Part shown: piece by piece, positions 5,203 through 6,481 of the stretch
Layout: every line of letters begins with the position of its first letter
How positions within the stretch are numbered: the stretch's first letter is position 1
Assembly: GCA_016871655.1 (NCBI GenBank)
Contig: VHCR01000086.1
Coordinates: 1 to 6,481 of the forward strand
DNA: 6,481 nucleotides
Origin: Verrucomicrobiota bacterium
Lineage (GTDB): Bacteria; Verrucomicrobiota; Verrucomicrobiia; Chthoniobacterales; UBA6821
Direction of reading: 5' to 3'
Translations under genes and position numbers: made by a program
The notes under the pieces: model-generated
The model's input: the letters and a program-made list of their open reading frames with translations, nothing else
Databases searched by the model: none
Told to the model about the DNA's origin: nothing

Positions 5203-6481
5203 TTTTTGCAGTTGCTACATCGCCCGTGACATTGAAGATCGATCTCGATCATCCAATGTCGATTGCTGATGCTGCGATGCCCTTGGGAGGCGCTATTGAT
5301 GGGCATGAAAAGGGAAGTACGAAAGAAATGCTTTCTTCAGCAAGTGTGAAGAAAATGTTGCAGGCAGGGATGAAGCCCCTTGCTTATCGGCTTCGCACCG
5401 AGCTCGGCGTTGAAGCGTGGCATTGGAATCCTGTGGGAACTTGGAGTGATGAGAAAAATAAACAAGGCTATTGGATTTCGTCCACAAAAAAGGGCAATCC
5501 CATTGAGGTTAGCTACGGATATCGACTGCCGCGGCGTGGGGATACCTTGGATGAAGCGAACAGTGACAGCTATTCACGACTCGATGATGGGAATCCCAAT
5601 ACGTTTTGGAAAAGCAATCCTTACCTTACCTCGTATTACACGGGAGAACCTGATGATCGCCATCCACAGTGGGTGATCCTCGACTTTGGAAAAAAAGTTT
5701 GGATCAACGCAGCGCGCTTGCATTGGAGAGATCCCTACGCCAAAAAATTTCGGATTCAGTATGCCAACGACGGGGCGATTTATTTTGGAAACAACAAGCC
5801 GTGGCATGATTTTCAAAAAGGAGTTTTCAACAATGGCCATGGAGGCTCTGATTTACTTGATCTCGGGATACCTCATTACGCGCGCTATGTGAGAATCTTG
5901 ATGTGCCGCGGAGCAGCATCTTCTCGAAAGCCAAGGGGTCGGTTCCGGATAAAGCATATTTTGGTGCCAGTTCATGATATGCAAGCATTAAAATCAGAAT
6001 ATGCTTTATCTGGAACCGACCCCTTGGCTGATCCTCGTGACAGGATGGGGTATGCGTTACAGGAGGTGGAGTTTGGGATTTTGAGAGATGGAAAATTTCA
6101 AGATCATGTCATTCATCGACCCGATCAACAGCAAACGATGGTGACTGTTTCTTCGACAGATCCTTGGCATCGGGCGTGTGATCTTGATGAAAAGACGGAG
6201 CAGCCGGGGGTCGATGCGGTTGCTGCTTCGGGCTTGGGTAACGAGCAAGCGATTCTTTGGTCGCTGCCAGTCCTGTACGATACGCCAGAAAATGCAGCGG
6301 CCTTGGTCGACTATCTCAAAAAACGAAATTATCTTTTCCCTCATCAACGCATCGAACTCGGTGAAGAACCCGATGGACAGCATATCGATCCTAGAGATTT
6401 TGGAGAGCTGTATTGTCAGGTTGCGGAGAAAGTTCGGAGCTTGTTTTTGAAATCGATTAGCTGCGCAGGCGCAGTTGGCTG
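5178..6481 (+). CDS. Discoidin (F5/8 type C)-like domain protein with probable glycoside-hydrolase-like C-terminal region, partial
   Basis: An open frame of 434 codons without a stop, running off the right edge. Residues 4-15 (GYLLLIFAVATS) look like a signal-peptide core, suggesting export. Residues about 17-125 include YRLRTELGVEAWHWNPVGTW. Residues about 133-245 form a discoidin/CBM32-like beta-sandwich: LDDGNPNTFWKSNP, PQWVILDFGKKVWINAARLHW, KFRIQYAND and YARYVRIL. Residues about 320-434 resemble the start of a clan GH-A-like barrel, with IELGEEPDG (E397) in the place of the usual acid/base NEP motif. A palindromic repeat supplies residues 251-284 in frame. The start is uncertain: ATGs at 5097 and 5058 are also in frame, and the 5097 start would add a basic n-region (MNDRKRKQRVQRN) and a longer hydrophobic segment, but much of that is repeat-derived. 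Binding or hydrolysis of a polysaccharide is likely; the substrate cannot be read from the sequence. Confidence 0.75.
   Translation, partial: MFCGYLLLIFAVATSPVTLKIDLDHPMSIADAAMPLGGAIDGHEKGSTKEMLSSASVKKMLQAGMKPLAYRLRTELGVEAWHWNPVGTWSDEKNKQGYWISSTKKGNPIEVSYGYRLPRRGDTLDEANSDSYSRLDDGNPNTFWKSNPYLTSYYTGEPDDRHPQWVILDFGKKVWINAARLHWRDPYAKKFRIQYANDGAIYFGNNKPWHDFQKGVFNNGHGGSDLLDLGIPHYARYVRILMCRGAASSRKPRGRFRIKHILVPVHDMQALKSEYALSGTDPLADPRDRMGYALQEVEFGILRDGKFQDHVIHRPDQQQTMVTVSSTDPWHRACDLDEKTEQPGVDAVAASGLGNEQAILWSLPVLYDTPENAAALVDYLKKRNYLFPHQRIELGEEPDGQHIDPRDFGELYCQVAEKVRSLFLKSISCAGAVG
5929..6029. repeat. Long near-perfect palindrome inserted in frame in the discoidin/GH-like gene
   Basis: Arms 5929-5960 and 5998-6029 are inverted copies identical at 31 of 32 positions, starting AGCCAAGGGGTCGGTTCC and ending ATAAAGCATATT. 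The loop is 37 nt (5961-5997). The element is read through without a stop, encoding about residues 251-284 of the plus-strand protein between the discoidin-like domain and the next conserved segment (DPRDRMGYALQEVEFG). A 4-nt CTCG occurs just outside each side (5923-5926 and 6034-6037), 111 nt apart, an exact number of codons. The shape resembles REP/BIME-type hairpins mobilised by RAYT (Y1) transposases; none is encoded in the window. Confidence 0.92.

Noticed and set aside
5929..6029. The large palindrome as a transcription terminator
   Set aside because: No T-run follows the stem, it lies in the middle of an open coding frame, and the 37-nt loop is too long for an intrinsic terminator.
6057..6383. 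Opposite-strand and alternate-frame reading frames of 60-110 codons across the right-hand gene
   Set aside because: They overlap the long plus-strand frame with recognisable domains and have no coherent domain content of their own.

Overview
This window is part of a respiratory complex I operon from a Gram-negative bacterium. It carries six consecutive NADH-quinone oxidoreductase subunit genes on the minus strand, in transcription order nuoH, nuoI, nuoJ, nuoK, nuoL and the first 35 codons of nuoM. On the plus strand, divergent from nuoH, lies a long open frame that runs off the right edge. It encodes a secreted or surface-type protein with a discoidin (F5/8 type C)-like domain followed by the start of a probable glycoside-hydrolase-like barrel. 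The style of the Nuo proteins, the large carbohydrate-binding neighbour and the density of short dispersed repeats suggest a PVC-superphylum bacterium, most likely Verrucomicrobiota. That assignment is inference from memory of related genomes, not a search result.

Layout from left to right: 1-105 nuoM start (minus, partial); 106-284 gap with an inverted repeat of the GCCGCAAAAGAACGCAA type; 285-2165 nuoL; 2166-2289 gap which, together with the 5' end of nuoL, carries a GCTGAAG-type inverted repeat; 2290-2607 nuoK; 2608-2787 gap filled by a third inverted repeat (AGTTTAAGTTAAAAGTT type); 2788-3291 nuoJ; 3298-3828 nuoI; 3846-5048 nuoH; 5049-5177 divergent region containing another GCCGCAAAA-type hairpin; 5178-6481 plus-strand discoidin/GH-like gene, interrupted in frame by a near-perfect palindrome with 32-bp arms at 5929-6029. 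No gene-free stretch exceeds 180 bases.

The Nuo genes make the membrane arm of complex I plus the NuoI connecting subunit. NuoI passes electrons through two 4Fe-4S clusters towards the quinone site formed partly by NuoH. NuoJ, NuoK, NuoL and NuoM carry the coupled proton-translocation path. The NADH-dehydrogenase module (nuoE/F/G) is not next to nuoH, so the operon is either split or interrupted here. H-I-J are tightly packed (gaps of 17 and 6 nt), whereas J|K, K|L and L|M are each opened up by 124-180 nt.

The most notable signal is this repeat colonisation. At least four inverted-repeat elements, of three unrelated sequence families, sit at gene borders, and a fourth family sits inside a coding sequence. 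Two of them are translated: GCTGAAG units form part of the NuoL N-terminus, and the large palindrome adds about 34 codons to the discoidin protein without breaking the frame. None of the five complete Nuo start sites has a recognisable Shine-Dalgarno sequence.
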